Shown here: piece after piece, positions 25,301 to 37,900 of the stretch | Numbering within the stretch: the first letter of the stretch is position 1 | Layout: every line of letters begins with the position of its first letter | Assembly: GCA_014706295.1 (NCBI GenBank) | Contig: JACSVZ010000039.1 | Location: 2,976,001-3,040,000 of the forward strand | From: Lycocorax pyrrhopterus obiensis | Taxonomy: Eukaryota > Chordata > Aves > Passeriformes > Paradisaeidae | Direction of reading: 5' to 3' | DNA length: 64,000 nucleotides | The notes under the pieces: generated by a model | Told to the model about the DNA's origin: nothing | The model's database searches: none | Seen by the model: the letters and a program-made list of their open reading frames with translations, nothing else | Position numbers and translations under genes: made by a program

Positions 25301-25958
25301 TTTGCTTTTGTTGTGTGCTCATAACTCAGATTTCAGAACTGTCGTGTGTGTAGTCTCTCTCTACTTTAGGTTGGTTTACTTTAGTTCTCCTTATTGTATT
25401 CTTTCTATGCTCTTCTCAATCTCTATTTCTTTGGGTTTTGCCTAATATTGTAGCTCTGTCTTGTGTATCTGTTCGTTCATCCATCTCGTGGGGGTTCTCT
25501 ATGTTCTTCTTCCTCTAGAATGATTGCATGAATAAATTCTTCTCCATCTTAGAAGCTCTGGGGATTTTGCTTTTCAAATGATGTTAAATCTGAAATTGAT
25601 TTTTGGTTGGTTTTGGTTGTGTAATCTGTATGTTTCTTAATATAATAAATGAGAAATCATTATGCTTACCTCTGGTGGGAAATTTAAATTCTTCAGTGTC
25701 ATTTCTGAATACTTACACTGCCTTAGCAGTTAACCTTTATCTACACTAATTGAGAGACAGCTGCATTCAGGAGTAGTAATGTGTCACTTTAAACACATTC
25801 TAAGTTTTAAATGACAGTACCAGAAAAGGACACAGTTGTAATAATGGTTGTTAAAAGCTATCTGACTTTTTGCAGACAGTCCTTATAATGAGAACTATGT
25901 GATCTGAACTGCTGAACCTCTGGAATTACAATAACTTCTGTTCCTGTATGTGATACAG

Positions 25959-26070
25959 ATTCCTGGAAATCTGAGGAGCAGTCTTTGGCGGACGAAGAAT
26001 GTAATTCTCCTCGGAGGTGTGGGTATCTCTTATGAAGGGGACTGAAGTAGGATCAGCTGATATCCAAGAA
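25959..26070 (+). ncRNA. Candidate internal exon of the host transcript
   Basis: A pyrimidine-rich stretch ending GTGATACAG at 25958 gives an acceptor, and CAAGAA/GTAAGT at 26070/26071 gives a near-consensus donor, enclosing 112 bases. The segment has several CpGs (GGCGGACG, CTCGG), unlike the AT-rich intron around it. It carries an ATG immediately followed by TAA at 26000, then an ATG at 26032 opening 13 codons (MKGTEVGSADIQE) to the donor in phase 0. Position and strand fit an exon between the CpG-island promoter and mir-30a. I do not know a matching exon from memory, and the call rests on splice signals and composition only. Confidence 0.4.
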
Positions 26071-29000
26071 GTAAGTTCTGGGGCTTTTTCCGGCAGATAT
26101 ATTGCTGGTGAGGTGCACTGTAGTAGTCATTCACTTGGGTGGATTAAAAGCTGATTAAAATCCTTAATGATTAGACATTGAGAAGAGGCTCAAGAAAACT
26201 AGGCACTACATGTTGCTCATGATTTTATCAGTAGTTTGGACATCTCATTCCCGAACGTTTGGATGTTTTGTGTCTCATTTGGTGTGTAATTTCAACTGCT
26301 TGTCTGCAACTGCCTGCTTAGTGTAGGGAGAGCCTGCTGCTTCAGGCATTTTAGAGCTCAAATGCAGTTAGGAGAATTGGATTCATCTGCGACAGTTGGA
26401 GATACTCATGCTGTATCATAACAGCTGTGAACTTGAGTTCATATAAGTAATGTGTGCTTAATCATCCTGTGGTGTCAGTGACAGGAAGAGGAGGAATAAT
26501 ATTTTCCCATATTTAATGATGATCTTAAAGTTTTTGACAAGCAAATTTGAAAATCTAAACTATAAAGCAACTTAAGAAATAATTGCCATGAGTTAAGTTT
26601 TTTGCAAATTCTATGTAGCTTTTAATTGGCATTTTTATCTGTTGATATTCCAGTGGTAATCTAAAAACTAATTTACCTGAGTTACCCGGTCACCTCATCT
26701 ATATGGAAGGTAACAGAAAAGGTAGAGGCCCTGTTTTTGAATTCTAGGAGCACTTGGCAAGTTTTGATTTAGTTGCTTTGTTTGTTTGGTTTTGTAGTTC
26801 TTTCTTTGTCACCAATAATCCATACATCTGACTTAGAAATTTCAGGGGAATGAGAGAAAAGCAGTGAAAAGTTTTTTTTTCACTGAGGTGGGCTTAGTGC
26901 TACCAGTTTGCTCCTTTTTCCTTCTGGGACATGAACTATAAATTCATAAAGACATCAAAAAGTTAGAATGTTGTTCCTTTTGTCATACCTGTATTTGTTC
27001 AGCTATTTGTTTCACCTTATCAAGATCAGCATGTATCAAGCCCTGTTGATTGCTATTTGAGTCTTGGACACTTTCTTACTAAACACCTCTGTAGGAATAC
27101 TTTGCAAATTAAATATCAGAGTGGTAAAGACAACTCATTGCCTTCTTCTGCATAACAGTCCATACTGTGTGACAAAGTGCCTCACAGTTTTAGATTGACC
27201 TTGTTTTGACTTCCATACAGATATAATCTGTTTGTTTTTTTTAGAATTGAAAGGTAGCCATATATGGAGTGGAATTGCATATTGCTGCTGATATAATGTC
27301 CTTCATCTAATTAATTGCATTTTATAGGCTCCCTACGTTTTCCCTCTTTAAGTTGTAGATATTAGGCCAGTGTATTTATGAATAAAATGATAATTTTAGT
27401 GTCATGACTAGGTGTAATTTGGCTGAAATACTTTCATTCTGCAATCAGTGTTTTGCATTTGAGGGTTTTGTTTGTTGGCGCTTTTTTTTGTTACTGTCTA
27501 TACATATTGGTTTACAAGGTGATTTAAGTGTTTTTCTTAGCTGGTTTGTGACAAATAAGATGGAACTTGCCAAAAGAGGAACTCTCTTTTCATTTTTCCC
27601 CAGAAGTATTGTTAGAGTAAATATATTTTCTTACTGCCCTGTTCTTCAGTAGACCTCACACAGAAATGGCCAGTACCTCCTTGTATTGCCAACTTTGTGA
27701 AAAGTTTGGGGCCTTACTGAGAGTTTCATAGCTTGTCATGGTAGCTCTCCTAAGAAGAGGGTGAGTGAATCCTGTGGCTCTGGTGTGGTATATAGATGCC
27801 AAGTGCTAGGAATTCCTGGAATGTAGAGTTGTGCAGCACTGATAAAGTTTGCTTTGTTTCCTTAGTGACTTGACCCATTGAGAAAATGTGATTCCCTAGG
27901 AAGCTTTAGTAGCTCAAAGTTGATATTGAATAAAGGGGAAGGCCCCAGCATAATTCTGCTTGTTTTCACCTGCTGCCTGAAAGATTAATTTTCTTAACCT
28001 TAGTATAGAAAATATAGCCCTGAGTTTTGAAAGTGATTTATAGGGATCCTTCACACTTACCAGTTTGAGTGAATACACCACAGGCTTCTGTGTTCCACCT
28101 ACAGTCTTTTCATAACCTACTCAGTTTACAGTGTGGTAATTTCATTTGGGGGTAAGAAAGTTTCAAGGAAAAACACCTTCTAATTAGAGTGATATAATCA
28201 CTCTGCTTGCCTGCTGCGGTTTCATATGACTTCAGAAAAATAGTTGAGTGATTAATCTTTAATTTTCCCTATCATTAACTTAATAAGGAAATGGGAGATA
28301 AAACAAAAAACAAACAGCAGAACTGTACAACCGAGACGTTCTTATGCCAAATCATTTTGGCTTTTTCATTTGGTGAGAAATGCCATTCTGCCAACTCTGT
28401 GTGAAGTGTACCAGCAGCTGGTTAGCTCAGATAATTTGTAGAAATCTTGTAGCAGGTCTGAACTTCATTGAAGCCTTTGCAGAGCTTGCTATACAACTTC
28501 TTCCCTCTTACCCACAGTCCCCTGTGGGATGGGTGGTGGGGTTTTTTCCATGGTTTTATTTAGAAGCAAATCTTGCATAAGCTAACTTCTAGTATCATAT
28601 AATTTCCTTGCACCCACTTTTCTGTGGGGAAGGAAGCCATCCCAGACACTTTAGAGAAATACCCTTAGGAAGGGTTTGGTTCTATTTTTGTGCCAGTTAC
28701 TATCTTTAGTTGCTGTGCTGATAAGTGGGCTTTGTTGTAGAGTAATGCAGTTTTTGGATGAATGTGACAGGATTGCTCAAGTCTCTTGGAGAAAAAAAAA
28801 CAGATACAACAGTGGAAGCAAATTGCTCTTTTCGTATGTCTTTGTTTAATTCTTACTGGGTGTAAAATAGGCAACATAATTCTATAAGAGTAATGCTTGA
28901 ATAGAAAATAAGCCTGGCTGTTTGCAAATGTTCCTCTGGAAGTTGTACTTTATTTCGTTAGTAAATACTGTAAAAACAGTCCCGTGTACATCTACGGGCA

Positions 29001-29110
29001 GCAACACAGCAACAGGAGTTGTAGTGATCTTAACTAACCTGCTTGGAGGCTTCTGCATGTTAATAATATAAAATAAACAGCCAAGGACTGTGTATTGCTG
29101 TTGACAGTGA
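26071..29110 (+). other. Intronic stretch before mir-30a
   Basis: This is AT-rich sequence without a recognisable exon, repeat element or RNA gene. The forward open frames (for example 27404-27652) are T-rich and look like chance. Confidence 0.45.
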
Positions 29111-29182
29111 GCGACTGTAAACATCCTCGACTGGAAGCTGTGAAGCAGCAGATGGGGCTTTCAGTCGGATGTTTGCAGCTGC
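29111..29182 (+). ncRNA. MIR30A: microRNA precursor mir-30a
   Basis: The 72-base hairpin is recognised by near-identity to vertebrate mir-30a. The 5p arm is at 29116-29137 (begins TGTAAACATCCTCGACTGG; seed GTAAACA). The 3p arm is at 29158-29179 (begins CTTTCAGTCGGATGTTTGC). Both mature arms match the human sequence as I remember it. Flanks also match the well-known pri-mir-30a context: GTTGACAGTGAGCGAC precedes the 5p arm, GCTGTG marks the apical junction, and a CNNC motif (CGTC, 29196-29199) lies 17 bases past the 3p arm, as expected for SRSF3/Drosha recognition. The terminal loop differs from human: two substitutions and one extra G make it 20 rather than 19 bases between arms. mir-30 family members silence many targets post-transcriptionally through Argonaute. 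This copy would be processed from the rightward host transcript. Confidence 0.98.
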
Positions 29183-31700
29183 CAACTGCCACAGACGTCA
29201 AGAAATGTTTGACACCTAAAACATAGCTGTCTGTTTAAAACTTTCATTTCATTTATCACAGGCATACGAATTAGGCCAAACTTTTTTACATACTGCTTAA
29301 TCTTTATTGTGATGTCTGTGTCTTAATATCTCGAAATCATTCAATCCCTGAAAGGAAGAATCAAAAATGGAATCAGGTTATATTTTTAACTGCAAACTCA
29401 GTTCTAAGTTTTCAGAGTTGCTTGGTTGTACAGGTTACTTGGCTTTGTTTTTAGACTCCACGAGAAAGTTTTCACAAGATTATTTCACATCTTTATCATC
29501 TCTGCAGTGGTTCATTTAGAATTTGAAATCCTAAGCCTTGTAGGAAGTGATCACTTTAAGGACCTCTGAAAGCTAGAAATTCACCAGTAAGAGAAACGGG
29601 GGGGGGGGGGGAAGTACTGAAAATTTATTTTTCCTGGAAGAGGCCCAACCCTGAAAAATGATGGGAAGGTCAGGGAGATTTCATGTGTCTAGGTTCCCCT
29701 CTGACATATCATAGCATCTCAGCTGTTTGAGGTTCAGTGATCTTCCCCTTCACCCTCCCTTTCAAAGAGAGGAAAAAAAAAAAAGGAGGAAGTGCTAAAA
29801 GTTGATTCATACTTTTCATACTTTTCTAGAAGTCAGTTGAGGCAATTTCAAGATTCCTGTCCTGCCAACTAATTATATGTGTGGGTGGACCCTATTGCTA
29901 AAATATGACCCTAAGACATCGAGAACAATTTATGTGATTGGGACAGTACTTAATGGTGATTGTTATCATGCCAGAAAAAGAGCAGTGAGGTTGTAGCACA
30001 TAACTGATTTAAGCTGATACTGAAAGCACTAGTGTATTCCTTCTTGAGAGCACATAGAGAAGATATGCCTCTGCTTGGTACATATGTTAAATTTCTATGC
30101 TTTTGGTAAAGCGAGTTTTACTGTTAATTGGTTTTTTCTTGTTGTCGGTATCCATTCTTCTCAAATATGTTTATATGCATGTTTGTGTAAAAGTATGAGA
30201 GGACATAATCTAAACATGAATCTGTCCCTTTACATTTCATATAAGATACAGATACCCTAAGACTTTCTGGACTTTCTGACTTTTTTTGTAAAGGAGCTAA
30301 TGTCCTGGTCAGAGTTCTTACAAAATATTATTGTCATGTAGGTAGGTAAAACAATATCTACAATGTCAAAAAAACCAGATTTTGTATTCAAGAAACTTCC
30401 CTAATCTGTGTTTTGCAAGTAACATTCAGTGAAGATTTGTATACTTGTCAGGTTCAAATTATATTGTATTTCAGTAATGCTTGAAGGTCCTGTTAGGATT
30501 AGCACTCTACATCATCTTGCACACTTATTGTACATAGTAAGGTATGAGGTCTCCCAAAAAGGATTTACAGTCTGATTCAAGACTAGTGGCATCAGAGTGG
30601 AATTTAGATGATGTGGCCAGGGGTCAAATGGGAAGAGCGAGAGGTGGAGGGCAGAGGGACGGGCGTTTGTAGGTGGCTCTGAGTTGCTTGCTAATTAAAA
30701 TGTGGGAAGACAGAAGACATATCTTCTTAGCCAGTTATTTATTTGGCTGTAAATATCTTGAAAGATGATGGTTTAGTTGGATAGTACATGGATTTGAAAT
30801 TAGGACAGACACTGATGAAGCTGTGATTTTAGGTTGATCATTTTTTCTCTGCAGACGGAGCAGGTGAAATGGGCAGAGGTTTCCAGAAGCCTTTTCTTGC
30901 AGATCTAAATGACTCTGAAAAGCTTGTAGTGAACTCAGAAAAACAAAATTCAACAAATACAGCACTTGACTTAAAAGAACTGCAAATTTAATTCAGGGCC
31001 AAGGTAGCTGTTTAGGGTATGGCTTACATGCATTATAGAAGTAGCTGAATTTTTGGCATTTATGGCAGAAGAAAAATGGGAATTACTGGCAATGGTCAGG
31101 TTATACTTGTGAATGATAGAGGTGCATGTTACTATTGACAAAGTAGAACAGTAATGAACAGAGTTGTGGTTTAACAAATAACAAGTGCTTAGAGGAGTCT
31201 TTCTGGGCTTAAAACTAGCTTTATTGACAACCAAGAGAATTTCTAAGTGACCTTGTAATGAAATTTATGAGACTTGGATGCACTTGAGAAATGCCATCGA
31301 GGCAGAGGATTCTTGACATAATCTCCTCATCTGGAAAGCTTCGCAATAGTTTTGAAGAGGATTGAGCAATAGGAAAGGACTTGCATAGGCAGAGTATTTA
31401 ATATCAAAAGCATTAAGTACCTCCTGTGAAGATTTACATATTGATAATATTTGTGCTTTGGCAGGAAATTCTTTCAATACCCATTCTATTACTCTTCTTC
31501 CTGAATTACGTACCGTCTCAAAGTTCAGCATGTTTCCTCTTGGAAAATGTAGTAGTATGTTGGGACTGCTTTCTCCAGCCCCTAATCACACTACATGCAT
31601 ATGAGGAGTTTTCTTTGTAAAAAACAGCTTCAGACACGTAACTTGCTCTTCTGCCAGCTACCTCTTAAAAACTGCTAGGGCTAAACTTCAGAGGAATTTA
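29183..31700 (+). other. Intronic stretch between mir-30a and the LTR
   Basis: No recognisable exon or element is present apart from the poly-G run and an A-rich tract near 29770. An acceptor-like TTTTTTCTCTGCAG ends at 30855 with a moderate donor (CCAAG/GTAGCT) at 31004-31006. It is too weak to call an exon. Confidence 0.4.
29598..29611. repeat. Poly-G run of 14
   Basis: Fourteen consecutive G residues follow GAGAAAC, about 415 bases past the mir-30a hairpin. Length may be imprecise because homopolymers are error-prone in assemblies. Confidence 0.85.
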
Positions 31701-32763
31701 TGGTGGCTTGACCCTGGCTGGATGCCAGGCGCCCATGAAAGCCACTCTATAACTCCCTTCCACAACTGGACAGGGGAAAGAAAATAAAACAAAAGGTTAA
31801 TGAGTTGAAATAAGGACAGAAAAAGATCACTCACCAAATATCGTCACGGGCAAAACAGACTCAACTGGGGGATATTAATTGAATTTATTACTATTCAAAA
31901 TTAGAGCAGAATGATGAGAAATAAAACAAACCTTAAAAGCACCTTTCTCCCACTCCTCCCTCCTTCCCAGGCTCTACCTTGTCCCCCACAGTGGCAAAGG
32001 GAGATGGAGAATGGTGGCTATGATCAATTAATCACAGGTTGTTCCTGGTGGTGCTCAGGGACAGGAGTCTCTCCCCTCTTCGAGTGTGGGATCCCTCCTA
32101 TGGGAGACAGTTCTCCATGAACTTCTGCAGCGTGAATCCTCCTCATGGACTAAAGTTCTTCATGAGCCGCTCCAGCACGGGTCACTCTTCCACAGGGTGC
32201 AGTTCTTCAGGCACAGCCTGATCCAGTGTGGATCCCCCACAGGGTCACAAGTCCTACCAGGAAACCTGCTCCAGCATGGTCTCCTCTCTCCATGGGTCTG
32301 TGGGTACCTGCCAGGAGCCTGCTCCAGCACAGACTTCCAGCAGGGTCACAGCATCTTTTGGGCTTCCACCTCCTCAGGTGTGGGTCTTGTCCATGGGCTG
32401 CAGGTGGATCTCTGCACCCCCACCGAGTGCAGGGGGAATCTCTGCTCCAGTGCCTAGAGCACTTCCTCCCTCTCCTTCTCCACTGAACTTGGCATTTGCA
32501 TAGTGGTCCTCTCACATATTCTCACTCCTCTCTTCTTTGAGCCAAATTAGTTTTGCACAATAACTTCTTTTCCTTCTTAAATATGTTGTCATGGGGCACC
32601 ACTGCCTTCTCAGACTGGCTTGGTCTTGGCCAGCAGTGGGTCTGTCTCAGAGCTGGCTGTCATTGGCTCTGCCAGTCATGGGGAAAGCCTCTAGCAGCTT
32701 CGCACAGAAGCCACCCCTGTAGTCTCCACTGCTACCAAAACCTGGCCATGCAACCGCAATACA
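31701..32763 (-). mobile_element. Solo LTR of an avian endogenous retrovirus, antisense to mir-30 transcription
   Basis: This 1.06 kb block closely resembles an LTR that I recognise as repeated in many bird genomes. On the given strand it starts TGGTGGCTTGACCCTGGCTG and ends with CAACCGCAATACA, so it has TG...CA ends and the LTR reads right to left. Reverse-strand landmarks fit an LTR: a CCAAT box at 32662-32666, a TATA-like ATATTTAAG near 32577-32585 about 80 bases on, and an AATAAA signal at 31884-31889. Degenerate tandem units containing CTCCAGCRYGG-like cores fill about 32.08-32.46 kb. No internal gag, pol or env sequence and no second LTR is beside it, so it is a solo LTR. I see no clear target-site duplication. 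Several short open frames inside it are by-products. Exact family name and retroviral class are not assigned. Confidence 0.85.
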
Positions 32764-34870
32764 AGAGTGTTAGTGGCCCTTATTTTCTGTCTGAAATAGC
32801 AGCTGGCTGCTAACTTTGTCTTACCTTAAATATTGGTGTATGTTGTCTTACCTAGTACTTGTTGAGGTCACCATCTCCCTGGGGAGGTAGGGTGTTGTTT
32901 TCAGGCCCTGGCTTTCAGATTTGGGTAGGTCAAGTCAAGCCCTCTTCACCCATCTACTGAATTAATGATGTATTCTTAAAAAGCTTCTTTGCTCCCCAGC
33001 CCTGTTTGAAAAAGAAGAGCAGGTTTGTCTGAGGGGGTCTTAGTGTTGACTCTGTGGAAGTTGTGTGTGCCAACCAAGAAGGAGGGAGGTAAAAGAGGAA
33101 AGTCAACCAGCGCTATTTACATCTGCATGCTGTCTATGGAAATCATCTTTAAAATGACAGGGCAGCTGTTGGAAAGGCACAATCCATCTGCCCACATATG
33201 CACTTGTTATGAAGGAAATACAGTTGATTATGTGAACAGAAAGCTTTCGGTGCTGAGTGGCTGTTCCTACTCGAGCTGCACTCAAAACTGTATTGTTCAG
33301 ATACATTCTTTAACTCTTTGCTTGAAAATGAGTGTTTAATCACCATGTTTCTTGAGAAGTTCTCTTTGTTAATTATATGTGAAATAGGCATTAAACAATG
33401 TGCTTGTTTTGTTTAGAAACAGAATAAAAGAAGATGAACTAATCCTGTATCACTAAAAAAGCTGAATTAGAAAGGATGATTCTTTTGAGTTGAATTGAGT
33501 TGAAGTTGGCATATAACTTTTTTCCCTTTCAGCAATAATTTATAGCCCAAGATGCATGAACTCAATTTTTTTTTTCTATTGACATATACAGTCTGTTTTG
33601 GTTTTTTCCTAAAGCTTCAAATAGTTATTATGAAACAAATAAATGAACAAAGGATATGGGAAGGAAGCCACGTGCCATGCAGTGACATAGTGTTTTTCCA
33701 GATGATAGCTTGAGGCATCTTTTTAGCTGTGGATGTCAACGTAGCTGCTTTTACTTAACAATACGTCCCTTAATTTAATATGGATAGCCAGTGTTTTCCT
33801 CCAATTCAGGCTTCCTGTTACTAGCACTTGGATTTTTCTTGTGAATAAATTGGAAATACTTTCTGTAACTTTGTCTTGTGTTGCTGAAGTATTTTTTCTT
33901 TCCCCCTTCCTTGTATATCCTTTGATTAAATACGTACCTCCTTTCATAGTGCAGAGCGTAGAAAATTAATTCAAGAACTTCTGCCTGTAGCAAGGCAGGA
34001 CTATCAGTGGAAGAGAGGGATATTGCTCAGAGCAGTTTTTTTTCTATCTCCTTTGGGCATCCAGGTGTATTTTAGTCAGTAGTAGGTCTTTCAGCATTGA
34101 CCTGGAGGAGCTCTGAGCCATTCTGTCTTCTTCATTGCACTCTTTTTGTAGCTCTCCTTGTGTAAGGACAGAGGACTTACTTTTAGCTCTCCAGGATGCT
34201 GTGCAGAGATCTCTTGTCTCTTTGCTTTCACCATATCACTCATCTCTTTGCCTTTCCTTGACTCACCTATATTCATTAGATGCAACTTAAACTGCTTGCT
34301 TTTGTCTTCATCATAGCCCATACATGAAATAACTCCCAACTCCAGTTGTTCTGTAATGCTATTATTCTCCATTGTGGACCTGAACTTTTTCAATCCTTTT
34401 CAAACCTTTTTCCTTGGTCTCAGAAATAAAAGGCTAATCATTCAACAACCTTTTTAACTACTTTGTTGTAATAAAAGCTTTGGGAAGAGTTTGTGCACTC
34501 TGCTGAAGGCCGTAGGCTGTTAAGAGATGTTCTTACAGTAATGTTTATAGTACTCTTTTTCCTCTTGCCCTCCTCACCTTCTGTATACTTAGAGAATAAG
34601 ATTAATATTTTCATATTGCAGTGTTGACTTTGCAGAGTTGATAGCTGCATTTCTGATGTGTGCTGCTGTTTCTGGGGAAGCTGTCTGCTTTGTTCTGTGC
34701 AGAGCAATGAAAATATTTTACTTCCTCCAGAAAGATTTTCACCATTCTGCATAACAACTTGTATATCCTTAATGTTCTTTATATATATCTTTATATATGT
34801 ATGCTTGAAACTAATTGTATTAAGAAGTTCCACTATACAAGGCTGATATACTCTGCCTTGTATTTTTATT

Positions 34871-34928
34871 TGTGTGTATATACATACGTGTATACACACA
34901 CACACACACCCCACCCACCCACCCACCT
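34871..34928. repeat. TG/CA inverted repeat with (CA)n and (CCCA)n tract
   Basis: TGTGTGTATA at 34871-34880 is the exact reverse complement of TATACACACA at 34891-34900, with a 10-base spacer. The CA run continues to about 34909 and turns into CCCA units to about 34927. Confidence 0.9.
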
Positions 34929-37900
34929 CTGTCAGGGAAGAAGGAGAAGAAAGAGGCAAAGGAAGCTGTGCAAATGGCTTGGGTTTTTTTCCACCCATTG
35001 CCTAGATGTGCATGCTGTGCAGAGTAAACCAGCTTTGTGTTCTAGAATTTCTTAATAAAATTAGTTGCTAGCATTCTGCCTGTAGTTGATGACATTATTC
35101 AATGGAATATGTGCTCATCTGAAGCTCTTGCTCAGAAATTAGTGGTTTAAAAAATAAAGGAGCTGAATACTTAGTCTATCTGCATTAGGTACGAATGCTG
35201 CTGTTCCTTTAGAGCAAGGATCTTATTAGTGTGTCAGCAATTTATTTTATGGGGGCTAGAATGAGCTGTGAAGTTTTTATTTTGATTGTTGAAAGTTATG
35301 CAGCCTTAAAGCCTTTCTAGACATCTGATGTGATTCTGGGATTCATAGCAGTGATTAATTCTCTAACTATAAATGTTCCTCATCAACATCCTGAAATGTT
35401 TTCAAAACATACAGAGGGGTTTTTGACAGCTTAAACTAAACAGTGATGAAATGGCAGAATGCCTATGTGAGACACATTTACTTGCTATCTCCTTGAAATC
35501 ATACCTGCTATGAGGGCTTTTGGTCTTTTGTTTGAGTAGTGATATCCCTTAAGACACTCCAGCCAGTAATTGGAGTTTCTATGTAATGCATGGAAAGCAA
35601 TGAAAGCAAGGAAGCTGGCTTAGGCCCTAGATTCACAGGGCAAGACTCAACTAGGAGCAGAGGGAAAAGCATATAAAGCAACACTCACGTGGCTCTGCAG
35701 AGCTGGCACAGTGTCCTGTCTGCTAAACCCTCTCCAGCTCTTCTTAGAGAATCTTGCATGTACCTAAGTATCTTCACAAATACTTGAAAGGTGCAGGTCA
35801 GACCCATTTGAAATGGCTGTATATGTTCTGCAGAGCTTGTTAGATAAGGCCTGGGGCAGTGAACCTGCAGATGTACAGTTCTGAGCAAAGGTGGCAGCCA
35901 TTTGACAGGTCAATAATACAGGTATCTGTGAATCAGTGAAGTAACTCAGAAATGCTTATTTTATGAATACATAAGTTTCTTCGCAAAGAAACTGATAGGA
36001 ATTATTAACATTCTGAAAATAAATACAGTCATGTCTTAAGGTGGAAAACGACTAGAAATACAATTTCTCTGTCCCACGGTGGGTTAGTGTGGTTATCATT
36101 ATCTTTGAATACTCTGTGGGGATCCTAATTGTTCATGAAAGTTAGTAGGAAATCCCTATGACAAGCATTCATATTGCTGAACTTACTACAGCTGTGCTGT
36201 AGTTAAATATGTCTGAGCTGGATTGTTCTAGGCTTACATTAATGAATAAGGAGAGGCCCTTTTACATGACAATTTTATATGTTTTATTTTAGATACGTAT
36301 TTAGGAATGGGATGACTTGTCCCCAGCTGCCCTTCTTATTTCTCTACTTTAGCTTCAAAGTCAGACTAGGATAACTACCTCAGGTGTGCGTATCTTGCTC
36401 ATAGAAGTCTGTTTGTAGTCAGATGAATTCAATATTTTTTCCTCAAAGGAAGAAATCAAAAGGTAGAAAGCTTTTGAACAACGTAAGGGGAAAGATGAAA
36501 TATAAACTGAAAAAGTGTAGCACTTTTGAATGGCTTACAAAAATCTTACTAGTTGTGGAAGAATCCACAATCAAGGGAGATAGAAAAGATAAAATGTCTG
36601 AGAATAGAGGTGGAAACAGCACTTCAAATTATTCTTTCCCTTCCTCCTGCTACAAGAAATCCCTAAATAGATGTCTGTCAGCTTTTATTCCATGAATATA
36701 AATTAGCAGATAATGAAGCAATGTATAAAATTAGTAAGAAAATGACATGGATGGAGGGAGGACAGCTGGACAGAGAAAGAAGGAAAGATTTTTATTAGAA
36801 ACAAAAGGATTTTAATGTTGGTGCTCGTGATCAGGTAGAAGTCAAAATTATATAGTAGTGCTTAAAGACAATACTCTATAGATTTGTCAGGCATGTGATT
36901 AGAAAGCTGGGGCGTAGTCAGATACAAATGTTGATGGCATTCTTTCAACTTCAGCAAGCCAGGAGGATGTTTAACAACAGCTATTAAAATAGGGCATAAC
37001 TTAAAAGATGCCAATAACTTGTGTCAAGGAATTGGAGAGGAGTAATATAAAAAACTCTGTAGATTGCTAATCTAAAATTAGTGTGCTCCAGATTACAGAT
37101 GGAAACTAAATTGTGCCAGGTCTTAACTGGGTGAGTAGACTTTATGACTGCTTATAGACTGTCAGCTTGACATGGTTTTGGACAGAAATACTGAACTAGG
37201 ACTTGAACCAAAGTAGGTAAGTTGAGCAGATCCTACCAGGAAATGGAACTCCCTTGTTAAGTTGTCTTTTTATTTTATTTCATGTTAAGTCAGGCAGATT
37301 GATAGCCCCATACAAACACTAGCCTTTATGATATATTCCATGATGTTAGACTTGGCAACCCAAACATCCTGATAGAAAAAACTGAAATAGTAAAAGGTCT
37401 AGATATTGTGTATTGGAGGGATTGTAGTTTGGTGAACAGATTTAAAACTATCCATGAAGAATAGTCACTGTGTGGTATGTTTCCCTGGGATGGAGAGTGG
37501 TAGGCTTTGAGTATTTTCTCTTGGTTTGTTTGTTTTCTCTAGAGAAATCCTCAGGTATTCCTGTTAGCTTGCAAGTGAATTAAATATTGGAACAGTACAA
37601 TGAAGGTGGGAAGGGGTCATATGGTAGTGTACTTGTGTCTCTCAGGAAGCAAGGTGGTGCCGTTCACCTTGAATGCAACCGACATACATACCTGAACACA
37701 TTTACAAACCAGAAGTGTAGGGTATGTTTACACATCCTCCAGGCTGAATTTGTAACAGTGAGGAGTTAGAAAAGTGACACAATGTAAGCCTAAGTGGTAT
37801 TTTGTACTTTTTTCAAGGCAGTATGTTCTTTGAGGGTAGTTGGACCATGGCTGTGACCTAGTACATAGCTTCTGTGTTGGAAAAGGGAAGGCAAGGTTGC

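Larger units (their letters stand above)
18516..25958 (+). other. Candidate intron 1 of the host transcript
   Basis: The first 300 bases are still part of the CpG island, and the rest is AT-rich. No protein-coding exon was recognised. There is a C-tract acceptor-like site at 19350 with a weak downstream donor at 19406, flagged separately. A 159-codon reverse frame at 21239-21718 and a 108-codon forward frame overlap each other without any recognisable domain. A small direct repeat (CCTCTGTCACCTC twice) lies near 21140-21172. Confidence 0.5.

Noticed and set aside
32039..32515. Several forward and reverse frames of 60-123 codons
   Set aside because: They lie inside the tandem units of the solo LTR and are repeat by-products. 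No retroviral gene is present.
34438..34998. 186-codon reverse frame
   Set aside because: It reads through the TG/CA and CCCA tract and has no recognisable domain, so its length is a by-product of stop-free simple sequence.
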